From the NCBI GenBank assembly GCA_019413955.1, contig DXMX01000001.1, forward strand, positions 30,844 through 94,843: a stretch of 64,000 nt of DNA. Direction: 5' to 3'. Positions 10,619 through 19,665 of the stretch are shown piece after piece (the first letter of the stretch is position 1; every line of letters starts with the position of its first letter). A model generated the notes under the pieces. That model was not told the DNA's origin. It saw only the letters and a program-made list of their open reading frames with translations, and ran no database searches. The position numbers were made by a program, and so were the translations under genes. This stretch comes from Collinsella sp. Its GTDB lineage: Bacteria > Actinomycetota > Coriobacteriia > Coriobacteriales > Coriobacteriaceae.

Positions 10619-11008
10619 ATGCGGGGCGTCCAGGCTGCGGAGCGTTCGCTGATGGCCGGCGGTATGTCGGCTGAGGCGGCGACCATTGCGCGCGAGGCCC
10701 AGATGCGCTCGGAGGCTTCTGAGGCGGCTCGCATTGCCTATGTGACGCAGGCCCGCACGCTTCGCGAACGCCGCGGCTCGTTTATCAAGATGGTTGTCGT
10801 CTCCGCCCTTGTCGCGGCAATCTGTTCGCGCCTTCGTGGTACAGTTGGTGCGCTTGGGTTTTCGATCTCTACGGGCCTTATGATCTGGGGCGTGGTCGAT
10901 GCGGTCATGCTGACCAGTCAGATCAAGGTACTCGACAAGCGCGCGATGGATATGATGCGCGCCCGCGACGCTGCCGCTAAGATCGCTGCTGAGGCACAAG
11001 AACTGTAA
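10619..11008 (+). CDS. Small membrane protein of unknown function
   Basis: This 129-residue protein is not recognised. It has an Ala/Glu-rich N-terminal helix (residues 1-52), two hydrophobic segments at about 55-73 and 78-98 (MVVVSALVAAICS; LGFSISTGLMIWGVVDAVML), and an Ala-rich C-terminal helix. Its ATG immediately follows the TAA of the DUF151 gene, implying coupled translation. It is probably an inner-membrane protein with both ends in the cytoplasm. No catalytic motif is visible. Confidence 0.6.
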   Translation: MRGVQAAERSLMAGGMSAEAATIAREAQMRSEASEAARIAYVTQARTLRERRGSFIKMVVVSALVAAICSRLRGTVGALGFSISTGLMIWGVVDAVMLTSQIKVLDKRAMDMMRARDAAAKIAAEAQEL

Positions 11009-11038
11009 CGACGCCAGACTCGATGGGAAGGTCTAAAG

Positions 11039-11488
11039 ATGGCACAGGATATGCAGGACGCCGGTAACGTCTCCGCCGAGCTCGACGCCATGGTGTGCGA
11101 TCTGATCGGCGCGTTCTTGGACGACCTTGCCGCCGGTGAAAACCCTGGCGTGGTCGTGGCAATTGAGGACGCCGCTTCCAACCGTTATCTGGCGGCGCTC
11201 GACGAGGACGGCGAAGAGGCGTGCCTCGAGGCGGCCACCAACTTTATCTCCGAGCACAAGATGGGTCTTAAGGACGAGGGCCTGGGCCGTATCGCTCGCT
11301 ATGCCATCGGCTACACCGGCTGCGTCGAGATTGACGGCGGCTATCACGATGCTCTGCTCGTGAGCTTCTTCGAAACCACGCTCGAGAGCGGTTTTTCGGC
11401 ATATGTGCTGTATGAGGGCATGGGCGCCGGCGATGGTTTTATGTGGAGCGACCCTGAACCTGCAGGTGAGGAAACCCCTCTCATCTAA
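11039..11488 (+). CDS. Conserved acidic protein of unknown function
   Basis: This 149-residue acidic soluble protein has no recognised domain. It starts at ATG 11039 behind GGGAAGG and lies 30 bases after the membrane protein gene, probably in the same operon as the DUF151 protein. Visible features are an N-terminal helix rich in Asp and Leu, a central segment RYAIGYTGCVEIDGGYHDALL, and a short Pro/Glu-rich end. It has no signal peptide. It could be a partner of the preceding small membrane protein, but nothing in the sequence shows this. Confidence 0.6.
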   Translation: MAQDMQDAGNVSAELDAMVCDLIGAFLDDLAAGENPGVVVAIEDAASNRYLAALDEDGEEACLEAATNFISEHKMGLKDEGLGRIARYAIGYTGCVEIDGGYHDALLVSFFETTLESGFSAYVLYEGMGAGDGFMWSDPEPAGEETPLI

Positions 11489-11605
11489 AATCGCTAAAAT
11501 AAACGAGTTTTCGGTAAAAGGCTCAATATTCCCGCCGAGCGTTGCATTGCTGGGTGGGTCGCATACGCGTGCCGGTTGTATATAGATAGAAGATAGGGGA
11601 ACTAC

Positions 11606-13444
<1,839 letters not shown>

Positions 13445-13471
13445 GCGCTGGGCTTTATAACGTCTAACAAG

Positions 13472-13506
13472 AAAGGGCGCCGACCGTAATGGTCGGCGCC
13501 CTTTTT
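13472..13506 (+). terminator. Rho-independent terminator of typA
   Basis: A perfect 14-bp stem (AAAGGGCGCCGACC, loop GTAAT, GGTCGGCGCCCTTT) is followed by T residues. Confidence 0.92.
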
Positions 13507-13535
13507 GGTGCAAGGGGATTTAGCTGGTCTGCATT

Positions 13536-13564
13536 GCCACAAAGGTGCTTGGCCCCTTTGTGGC
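13536..13564. repeat. Dispersed CCACAAAGG hairpin, variant copy
   Basis: GCCACAAAGG (13536-13545) and CCTTTGTGGC (13555-13564) pair over a 9-base loop. The arms match the hairpins at 59290, 60901 and 63123, but the loop lacks the GGGACAG core. It lies 9 bases beyond the stop codon of the minus-strand gene that follows. Confidence 0.6.
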
Positions 13565-13573
13565 GGTTGGCGG

Positions 13574-14719
13574 CTAAGCGGTGGGGAGTTCTGGCGTGTT
13601 AGCCGACTGCTGCGGTTTGAGGTGGGCGTTGCGCCAGATGATTTGGATGATGTAGCCGAGTGCAAAGATGAAGGCCACGCCGCTGATGAAGTCGCCTACG
13701 AGGGGAAGCCCCGTGAGGGCGCCGGCGATCACGCCGCCGATGGCTGCCATGGCGTAGCGGTTTTGGCTGTGTCCGACCATGCGGGCGATCGCACACCCCG
13801 CAAAGGCACTCGACACCAGCGCGATGCCAATAACACCGCACATGAGGGCTCCGGCAAGCGACAGACCAGCGATAGAGATAATTAGCAGCAGGACGGCGGG
13901 GACGATAGCAATCGTGCCCAGAAGACCGCTCACCCACAGGGGCATGGGGCGCTGGTGGAGCATACCGGCGGCGCTGGCAGTCGCACGCGGAAAGACGAGC
14001 TCGAGCAGCAGAGCGACAAAGCAGGTCGAGAGTGCCGCGGCGACGATACCGCCGATGACATCGTTAACGGTGGAAGTATCCTCGTTCTCGGTGCGGTCGA
14101 TCTTGAGTGCGCCGACCTCGGCTCCCGCGGCGCGCTCGGGGTCCTCGGAGACGTGCGCGTTCACGGTGCCGGTGATGTGGGCGTTCTTGCCCAGGATGAG
14201 CTTGTCGGCCCAAACCTCGACATCGCCCTCGACGGTGCCATCGATGGTCACCGTGTTGCCCGCAAGCGCTGCCGACTTGGTAGAGCCGCGCAGGGCAACC
14301 GTCTCGCCTATCGCATAGAAACAGTTGGCGGTGCTACCGGTGTTGAGCACAACGTGCTGGCCGGCCACCGTGACGCTGCCATCAACCGTGGTCTTGGCGA
14401 TGTCGATGGTGCGCGCCGCCAGGCGAATAGCGCCGCCTACGGTGCAGTCGCGAATCGATAGGCTCTCGCCCGCCGCGATAATATCGCGGCCGATGGAGGC
14501 ATCGTCCAAGTTGAGGGCCTGGCCGGCCCAGTACAGGTCACCATCGACGCCGGACGGATTGGCGTCATTGTCGGTCGCAAGTACGTTGCCTGCGGTGTCC
14601 GTGCCGGCGAACGACGCCGTGGGAAGTGCGGTGAGCGCGAGCGCGATGAGCGCGAACAGGATGGTGATGCGGCCCCATGCTTTACGGCGCTGGGTCAACG
14701 GGAATTGATTACAGGGCAT
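13574..14719 (-). CDS. Polymer-forming (bactofilin-like) protein with membrane domain
   Basis: The protein has 381 residues. An N-terminal signal or anchor segment (ITILFALIALALTALPTASFA) precedes a right-handed beta-helix-like region at about 45-195, with repeats of the type found in polymer-forming/bactofilin proteins (GGAIRLAARTIDIAKTTVDG, GTVEGDVEVWADKLILG). The C-terminal half has about four to six membrane segments. I chose ATG 14719 because AAGGA lies just upstream; an ATG 48 bases earlier lacks a good site. A role as a membrane-linked extracellular scaffold is inferred, not shown. Confidence 0.7.
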   Translation of the reverse strand: MPCNQFPLTQRRKAWGRITILFALIALALTALPTASFAGTDTAGNVLATDNDANPSGVDGDLYWAGQALNLDDASIGRDIIAAGESLSIRDCTVGGAIRLAARTIDIAKTTVDGSVTVAGQHVVLNTGSTANCFYAIGETVALRGSTKSAALAGNTVTIDGTVEGDVEVWADKLILGKNAHITGTVNAHVSEDPERAAGAEVGALKIDRTENEDTSTVNDVIGGIVAAALSTCFVALLLELVFPRATASAAGMLHQRPMPLWVSGLLGTIAIVPAVLLLIISIAGLSLAGALMCGVIGIALVSSAFAGCAIARMVGHSQNRYAMAAIGGVIAGALTGLPLVGDFISGVAFIFALGYIIQIIWRNAHLKPQQSANTPELPTA

Positions 14720-14825
14720 AGTGAATCCTTCGTTAGATGCTCGATATGCATCTAACAGGGTACCCAACGCGTGGGCGCTCTAAAAGAACCTCTCGGTTGC
14801 ATTTCGAGGGGTTGTGTCGTGCTGC

Positions 14826-15515
14826 CTACTTTTTACGGTGCAAAAAGCGCGCGATGTCTTCTTCGGTGGGGCTTTTGATGTCAAAGCGCAGCGAGAGCCA
14901 GCGCAGGCCCATGGTCACGACAACGCATACGACCAGCGCGGCGACATTGCTCATGATGCCGCTCATAACGAGACACACATAGCTTGTCGATCCGGCGATG
15001 GCGGCGATGGCATAAAAGTTAGTACGTTGGAAAATGCCCGGAACCACGCCCATAAAGCCGTCGCGCAACATGCCGCCGCCCACCGCGGTAAAAAAGCCCA
15101 TCATGATGCACACCGCCGGCGCAAAGCCGTAGACAAGCGCCTTGTCCGCTCCGGTGGCGGCATAGATGCCGACCGAGATGATGTCGAGCAGGGGGATGAG
15201 TTTTTCGGGCTTGTCGACGATTGCCGGGAAAATATAGATGATGGCTGCCGTGGCAATGGAAAGCGGCAGCGCCATCGGCTGGTTGAGGATGTAGACGTTG
15301 CCCACCTGCAGCGTCATATCGCGCAAAAGGCCGCCGCCCAGGCCGCAGACCACCGCGAGCGCGACCGCGCCCACCAGGTCGAGCTTGTGCTCGCGCGCAA
15401 CCAGTACACCCGAGATCGATGCAGCGACAACAGCGAACATCTCGAGCCAAAAGGGGATAGCGACCATGGCATCAGAGGCATGTGGGGTAACGGTCATAGC
15501 GGCGGCGACGGGCAA
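14826..15515 (-). CDS. YicG/UPF0126-type membrane protein (TRIC-like fold)
   Basis: This 229-residue protein has about seven hydrophobic segments and two copies of the glycine-rich signature (GLGGGLLRD and AVGGGMLRD), typical of the UPF0126 family with its duplicated three-helix units. Members are related to TRIC cation channels, and some have been linked to glycine uptake or efflux; substrate here is unknown. A TTG at 15515 has AAAGGA 7 bases upstream (15523-15528) and is my preferred start. ATG 15497, six codons later, is the alternative. The frame is open further upstream only through the hairpin repeat. Confidence 0.75.
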   Translation of the reverse strand: MPVAAAMTVTPHASDAMVAIPFWLEMFAVVAASISGVLVAREHKLDLVGAVALAVVCGLGGGLLRDMTLQVGNVYILNQPMALPLSIATAAIIYIFPAIVDKPEKLIPLLDIISVGIYAATGADKALVYGFAPAVCIMMGFFTAVGGGMLRDGFMGVVPGIFQRTNFYAIAAIAGSTSYVCLVMSGIMSNVAALVVCVVVTMGLRWLSLRFDIKSPTEEDIARFLHRKK

Positions 15516-15648
15516 GATGGGGTCCTTTGGGTTACGGATTTTGACAATGCCCGTACATAGTACATGTTCGGCGCCGATTGCGACCCTATTGCTCGGCAAA
15601 CGGTCGGGACTGGATGCGGGCGTGGCGTTGTTGGAATGCCGGGGGTCC

Positions 15649-15716
15649 AAAACGTGTACGTCAGCCTCCAAAAACGACATTTTTCGGCATCTTTTGAGGG
15701 TGACGTACGCGTTTGC
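15649..15716. repeat. Hairpin element, left copy bracketing the nuclease gene
   Basis: This is an approximately 65-base imperfect palindrome with arms AAACGTGTACGTCAGCCTC and GAGGGTGACGTACGCGTTT. Its reverse complement matches the element at 16851-16915 over most of its length, including the asymmetric centre (AAGATGCCGAAAAATGTCG here against AAGATGTCGAAAATTGTCG there). The two copies are therefore in inverted orientation around one gene. Confidence 0.8.
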
Positions 15717-15819
15717 ATATCATGCGCGGCATGCATGAGTCGATTTACTCACATCCAGTATATTTCCCCACTTCAACGGACATAAGAGTTGGGTATCGGC
15801 TCAAAGCGAGAGGTCATCA

Positions 15820-16827
15820 ATGGATACCCCTGTTCTCATTTCGCATAAAACCGCACGGCTCGTTCATCATGCACCTCAGAATTTGGTGCAGCCTCTCGCA
15901 CAACGCGACTACCAGATAGGCGCACGAGGCATCTCCACCCAGCAACGCGTTGCGCGCATACGACAAGCCCTTACCGACTGCGGCATTCCGCCCGATATGC
16001 TCAAGACTATCGACATCTCGGTTGTATTCGAATTCGAGCGAATTCGAACCAAAGGCGTCATCTGCCACATTCTTGGACAAAATCTTCCCTACGAGCATAT
16101 TGACGAGTTGACGCCCGGAATCTTCATCACCGACGAAGCCTTCACCTTCGTGCTCGCTGCCGAGTGGATGGATAGGATCGAATACCTCGAATACGGCTAT
16201 GAAGTTTGCGGCGATTATCGCATGGGGCTCAATCCCGCCGACCCTTATACCGAGCAACCAGCCACCGCGTCCAAGGAACAAATTACCGAGCTGCTCGATA
16301 TGCACCCCGGCAAACCCGGTGCCACACGCGCGCGACTCGCACTCAGACATATCTACGACCATTCTGCCTCGCCTATGGAGACCGCTTCGGCAATCGCCCT
16401 CTCGCTCCCAACAAGCGAAGGCGGTGTTGGCATTCGAGGCATCGAGCTCAACAAACCGCTTGAAATCCCTCAACGTCTTTGGCACTGCGCCAAAGCTCGA
16501 ACGCTCAAAATCGACACGCTCGTTACCTATAAGCGCAGGGAGCTCGGTATTGAATATAAGGGCGGCTTTCACGATGAGTTCGAGCGCAAGGGAGCAGATG
16601 CGGAACGAGAGGCCGTTCTCGCCCAAATGGGATATCGAATCGTTACGCTCACTTCGGCTCAGTTCGGCAGCCAGCTTGCCTTTCACCGTGCCATGAACAA
16701 CATTCGCGAAGCACTCGGCATGCCTCGATGCACCGATACCGAGTACCAACGAAAGCAAAATGAACTGCGCAAGGCACTTATCCGCAACTGGAAGAGCGTA
16801 CAAGGCGAAGAGACGCTTATCGAGTAG
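15820..16827 (+). CDS. Putative DUF559-like nuclease-fold protein
   Basis: The protein has 335 residues. The C-terminal third (about 225-290) resembles the DUF559/VSR-like PD-(D/E)XK fold: KIDTLVTYKRRELGIEYKGG supplies an Asp and an E-x-K pair, followed by an Arg/Glu helix and GYRIVTLTSAQF. The N-terminal part resembles the domain found beside such nucleases in AbiEi-like proteins of gut Actinobacteria; this is a family impression only. Base use is less GC-rich than its neighbours. Inverted hairpin elements sit about 105 bases upstream and 24 bases downstream. No cognate methylase is nearby. Start ATG 15820 lacks a strong ribosome site. Confidence 0.65.
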   Translation: MDTPVLISHKTARLVHHAPQNLVQPLAQRDYQIGARGISTQQRVARIRQALTDCGIPPDMLKTIDISVVFEFERIRTKGVICHILGQNLPYEHIDELTPGIFITDEAFTFVLAAEWMDRIEYLEYGYEVCGDYRMGLNPADPYTEQPATASKEQITELLDMHPGKPGATRARLALRHIYDHSASPMETASAIALSLPTSEGGVGIRGIELNKPLEIPQRLWHCAKARTLKIDTLVTYKRRELGIEYKGGFHDEFERKGADAEREAVLAQMGYRIVTLTSAQFGSQLAFHRAMNNIREALGMPRCTDTEYQRKQNELRKALIRNWKSVQGEETLIE

Positions 16828-16850
16828 CGTCGCTCCCACGAGCCCGATCC

Positions 16851-16915
16851 AAACGTGTACGTCAGCCTCCAAAGATGTCGAAAATTGTCGGTTTTGGAGG
16901 GTGACGTACATGTTT
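16851..16915. repeat. Hairpin element, right copy bracketing the nuclease gene
   Basis: The arms AAACGTGTACGTCAGCCTCC and GGAGGGTGACGTACATGTTT surround a centre of about 25 bases. It is the inverted counterpart of 15649-15716. It begins 24 bases after the nuclease gene stop, so it may also serve as its transcription end. Confidence 0.8.
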
Positions 16916-16975
16916 TTGGTGAGGGGCGGGCTCGAATCTCTCCTCCTTCGCCGTGTTTGTTTGTAAGGGACTCAA

Positions 16976-17004
16976 AACAAAAAAGCTCCCATTCTCGGGA
17001 GCTT
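16976..17004 (-). terminator. Terminator of the minus-strand tRNA-Ser (CGA)
   Basis: On the minus strand, AAAGCTCCC, a five-base loop and GGGAGCTTT run into a T tract just beyond the tRNA 3' end. Confidence 0.85.
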
Positions 17005-17016
17005 TCTCAACCAAAA

Positions 17017-17107
17017 TGGCGGAGGAGGAGGGATTCGAACCCTCGTGACCTTATACAGGCCAAACGGTTTTCGAGACCGCCGCATTCAACCACTCTGCCA
17101 CCCCTCC
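17017..17107 (-). tRNA. tRNA-Ser (CGA anticodon)
   Basis: This 91-base class II tRNA has acceptor 5' arm GGAGGGG, D arm GTGGCAGAGTGGTTGAATG, anticodon loop CTCGAAA, a long variable arm, T arm GGTTCGAATCC and an encoded CCA. It decodes UCG. Confidence 0.96.
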
Positions 17108-17115
17108 GCGTGGGG

Positions 17116-17146
17116 TAAAAACAAAGCAGGCTCGAAGGCCTGCTTT
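17116..17146 (-). terminator. Terminator of the minus-strand tRNA-Ser (GGA)
   Basis: CAAAGCAGG and CCTGCTTTG form a hairpin whose minus-strand 3' side continues into TTTTT. It separates the two tRNA-Ser genes. Confidence 0.8.
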
Positions 17147-17155
17147 GGAATTAAC

Positions 17156-17246
17156 TGGCGGAGAGTCAGGGATTTGAACCCTGGAGACGCTTTTGACGCC
17201 TACACGATTTCCAATCGTGCTCCTTCGGCCACTCGGACAACTCTCC
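17156..17246 (-). tRNA. tRNA-Ser (GGA anticodon)
   Basis: This 91-base class II tRNA has acceptor arms GGAGAGT and ACTCTCC, anticodon stem CACGA with loop TTGGAAA, a long variable arm and an encoded CCA. It decodes UCC and UCU. Confidence 0.96.
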
Positions 17247-17652
17247 GTTAAATGCGAAAGTCAGTATACACGAGGAATCGCAAAGTGCAAACAGAAAAGT
17301 TGGCATTTTTTAAAACGCTCGGCCGCGCTTGGCGTTGCAGTGGGGTTTGAGGTGCCAAAAAAAACGGCTTCCGACCAGCGTGGTTGATCAACTCAATTGT
17401 TCAAAAGGGGTATTCATAAGCGACTTGGCAATGAATTTAAAAATCTTTGGGTGGTGCTGTGGACCACTGGTATGCATTTTGCGACCACAGCCTTGTGCCC
17501 GTTGACCTGTGGCTTGGCTCAGCTTGTCCCCACGGCACCGTATCGTGTCCACAGATTCGTCAAGCTTTTGGTAAGCATTTGGTTGGAATGCGCATGAAAC
17601 GTCGTGCGAGTATGGGCATATGTGGAGGTCATGAGGTTGTAGCTGCAAATTC
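17247..17652. other. Gene-free stretch upstream of rpsF
   Basis: I see no convincing gene in these 406 bases. The segment holds a small inverted repeat (GCTGTGG 17456-17462, CCACAGC 17485-17491) and, at its right end, the left arm of GCTGCAA/TTGCAGC (17642-17659), which overlaps the rpsF -35. The left end must contain the promoter of the minus-strand tRNA-Ser genes. Short open frames here have no ribosome site or recognisable product. Confidence 0.5.
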
Positions 17653-17681
17653 TTGCAGCCTAGGAGGTTGAAAGATATTAT
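17653..17681 (+). promoter_or_regulatory. Candidate promoter of the rpsF operon
   Basis: TTGCAG (17653-17658) and TATTAT (17676-17681) are separated by 17 bases, placing the transcription start near 17688 and giving a leader of about 65 bases. Confidence 0.55.
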
Positions 17682-17698
17682 TACCAAGTCTTTTCCTG

Positions 17699-17725
17699 CT
17701 TCAGGCGCACCTTCACGACCTGAAG
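17699..17725 (+). promoter_or_regulatory. rpsF: Leader hairpin of rpsF, possible S6:S18 control site
   Basis: CTTCAGG (17699-17705) and CCTGAAG (17719-17725) pair around a 13-base loop in the rpsF leader. Many bacteria control this operon through an RNA that binds the S6:S18 complex. The position fits, but I cannot confirm the conserved bulged CCG motif, so the assignment is tentative. Confidence 0.35.
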
Positions 17726-17752
17726 CCACATTTGCCCAGAGGAGGTGACAAT

Positions 17753-18046
17753 ATGAAGGCTTATGAACTGCTGTTCTTTGTTGACCCGTCGCTCGACCCC
17801 GAGACTCGTCTCGCTGTTATGAAGCGTATCGATACCACGATCGCTGAGGGCGCTGGCAAGGTCGACTCCGTTGACGAGTGGGGCAAGCGCAAGCTCGCCT
17901 ACGAGATCAACGACCTCACCGATGGTGACTACACCCTCATCAACTTCCACGCAGATCCTACCCAGATCGCCGAGCTTGATCGCGTCCTGCGCATCACCGA
18001 CGCTGTGGTCCGCCACATGATCGTCCGTCGCGACGACCAGGAGTAA
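17753..18046 (+). CDS. rpsF: 30S ribosomal protein S6
   Basis: S6 binds 16S rRNA with S18 in the platform of the small subunit. The 97-residue product, MKAYELLFFVDPSLDPETR onward, is normal in length, with the conserved YxxNFH-like segment (TLINFHADP) and RITDAVVRHMIVR. I chose ATG 17753 behind AGGAGGTGACAAT; a start 21 bases upstream would include the ribosome site. First gene of rpsF-ssb-rpsR-rplI. Confidence 0.95.
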   Translation: MKAYELLFFVDPSLDPETRLAVMKRIDTTIAEGAGKVDSVDEWGKRKLAYEINDLTDGDYTLINFHADPTQIAELDRVLRITDAVVRHMIVRRDDQE

Positions 18047-18094
18047 GACTGTCGTTTTGGACTGGGCTTGTGCCCCAAGAGGAAGTAGTGAGTT

Positions 18095-18547
18095 ATGAGC
18101 ATCAATCGAGTGAACATCACCGGTAACCTCACCCGCGATCCCGAGCTGCGCGCCACCGCCGGCGGAACCCAGGTTCTGTCCTTTGGCGTCGCCGTGAACG
18201 ATCGTCGCCGCAACGCGCAGACTGGCGAGTGGGAGGACTATCCCAACTTTGTCGACTGCACCATGTTCGGCACCCGCGCCGAGGCCGTGAGCCGTTTCCT
18301 GGCAAAGGGAAACAAGGTCGCGATCGAGGGCAAGCTGCGCTACAGCTCTTGGGAGCGCGACGGTCAGCGCAGGAGCAAGCTTGAGGTCATCGTCGATGAG
18401 ATCGAGTTTATGAGCTCCCGTGGTGGCCAGGGTGGCTACGATCAGGGCGGTTACGCCCCCGCAGCTCCCGCGCCCGCAGCACGTCCTGCCGCACCGGTGG
18501 CTACGCCGCCCGCGGTCGACGTCTACGATGAGGACATCCCGTTCTAG
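18095..18547 (+). CDS. ssb: Single-stranded DNA-binding protein
   Basis: SSB coats single-stranded DNA during replication and repair. The 150 residues comprise an OB fold (about 1-108, SINRVNITGNLTRDPELR to EVIVDEIEFM), a Gly/Gln/Ala/Pro-rich linker and the acidic tip DEDIPF, which binds partner proteins. It lies between rpsF and rpsR, its standard place in this operon. ATG 18095 follows AGAGGAAGTAGTGAGTT. Confidence 0.96.
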   Translation: MSINRVNITGNLTRDPELRATAGGTQVLSFGVAVNDRRRNAQTGEWEDYPNFVDCTMFGTRAEAVSRFLAKGNKVAIEGKLRYSSWERDGQRRSKLEVIVDEIEFMSSRGGQGGYDQGGYAPAAPAPAARPAAPVATPPAVDVYDEDIPF

Positions 18548-18619
18548 GGGTTGTTCACCTATTTTTGAGTGAGAGGCGGCTTCGGTTCGCCGAAGTTGCC
18601 AAATGAAAGGTATTTTGAC

Positions 18620-18886
18620 ATGGCTAATGATTTTTCTGCACGTCAGCCGCGTCGTAAGTACTGCCAGTTCTGCAAGGAGAACACTGAGTTCATTGACTAT
18701 AAGGACACTCAGCTTCTCCGTAAGTACATGACCGACCGTGGCAAGATCAAGCCCCGTCGCGTCACTGGCGCTTGCACGCAGCATCAGCATGACATCGCCA
18801 ACGCCATCAAGCGCGCCCGCGAGATGGCTCTCCTGCCGTACACCGTCCCCGTGGTTTCCTCTCGTGGCAACCGCGACCGCGGCTAA
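18620..18886 (+). CDS. rpsR: 30S ribosomal protein S18
   Basis: S18 is an S6 partner in the 30S platform. The 88-residue product contains the hallmark [16 protein letters not shown] with two Cys, then [22 protein letters not shown] 18620 follows GAAAGG; the frame is open upstream, but without conservation. The CxxC pair means it is probably the zinc-binding form. Confidence 0.95.
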   Translation: MANDFSARQPRRKYCQFCKENTEFIDYKDTQLLRKYMTDRGKIKPRRVTGACTQHQHDIANAIKRAREMALLPYTVPVVSSRGNRDRG

Positions 18887-18901
18887 GAAGGGAGACGCAT
18901 C

Positions 18902-19441
18902 ATGAAGGTTATTCTTCTCGATGAGATCAAGGGCAAGGGCGGCGAGGGTGACGTCGTAGAGGTCGCTCAGGGTTACGCTGAGAACTTCCTGTTCCCCAAG
19001 AAGCTCGCTGTTGCCGCCACCAAGGGCAACCTCAAGCAGCTTGACGAGCGTCGCAACAACATCGCCAAGCGCGAGGCCGTCCGTCTGGCTACCGCCAACG
19101 AGACCAAGGCTGCCTTCGAGGGCAAGACGGTCACCGTTGACGTCAAGGTCGGCGACGAGGGCATCCTCTTTGGCTCCGTTACCGCCGCTATGATCGCTGA
19201 TGCCATCAAGGCTCAGCTCGGTATGGACATCGACCGCAAGCGCGTCGAGCTCGGTAAGCCCATCAAGGTTGCCGGTGCCCACACCGTTGCCATCTCGCTG
19301 TACCGCGAGATCAAGGCCGAGGTTGTCGTTCTCGTCGGCGTTACCGCCGAGGAGCTCGCTGCCGAGGCTGAGGTCGAGGAGGCCGCTGAGGTCGCCGAGG
19401 CCGAGACCGCCGAGGTCGAGACTGAGGCTGCTGCCGAGTAG
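18902..19441 (+). CDS. rplI: 50S ribosomal protein L9
   Basis: L9 is an extended two-domain protein of the large subunit. It starts at ATG 18902 behind AAGGGAGACGCATC, with the N-terminal domain MKVILLDEIKGKGGEGDVVEVAQGYAENFLFPKKLA. At 179 residues it is about 30 longer than usual: a tail of repeated Glu, Ala and Val (AAEAEVEEAAEVAEAETAE) follows the C-terminal domain. Last gene of the rpsF operon, ending at a terminator. Confidence 0.95.
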   Translation: MKVILLDEIKGKGGEGDVVEVAQGYAENFLFPKKLAVAATKGNLKQLDERRNNIAKREAVRLATANETKAAFEGKTVTVDVKVGDEGILFGSVTAAMIADAIKAQLGMDIDRKRVELGKPIKVAGAHTVAISLYREIKAEVVVLVGVTAEELAAEAEVEEAAEVAEAETAEVETEAAAE

Positions 19442-19473
19442 CATTTGCTGCAACGCAACAATCTTGTTCTAAG

Positions 19474-19512
19474 AAGGGCGCTCTGGGAGACCAGGGCGCC
19501 CTTTTGTTTTTT
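19474..19512 (+). terminator. Terminator of the rpsF-ssb-rpsR-rplI operon
   Basis: AAGGGCGCTCTGG, tetraloop GAGA and CCAGGGCGCCCTT form a 13-bp stem with one G-U pair, followed by T-rich DNA. Confidence 0.9.
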
Positions 19513-19665
19513 GCGCTGAGTGAGTGTCATGGTGAACGTTGCGTCGAAGTCCTATATACAGGACCGTTTATCCGTTTGGTTCGGTGATGATTGGCGGCGC
19601 GCGGCGCGTTTTGGGATCGTGGCTGATACTATGGATGCTCGCAAGCGATATGAATGAGGATGCTC

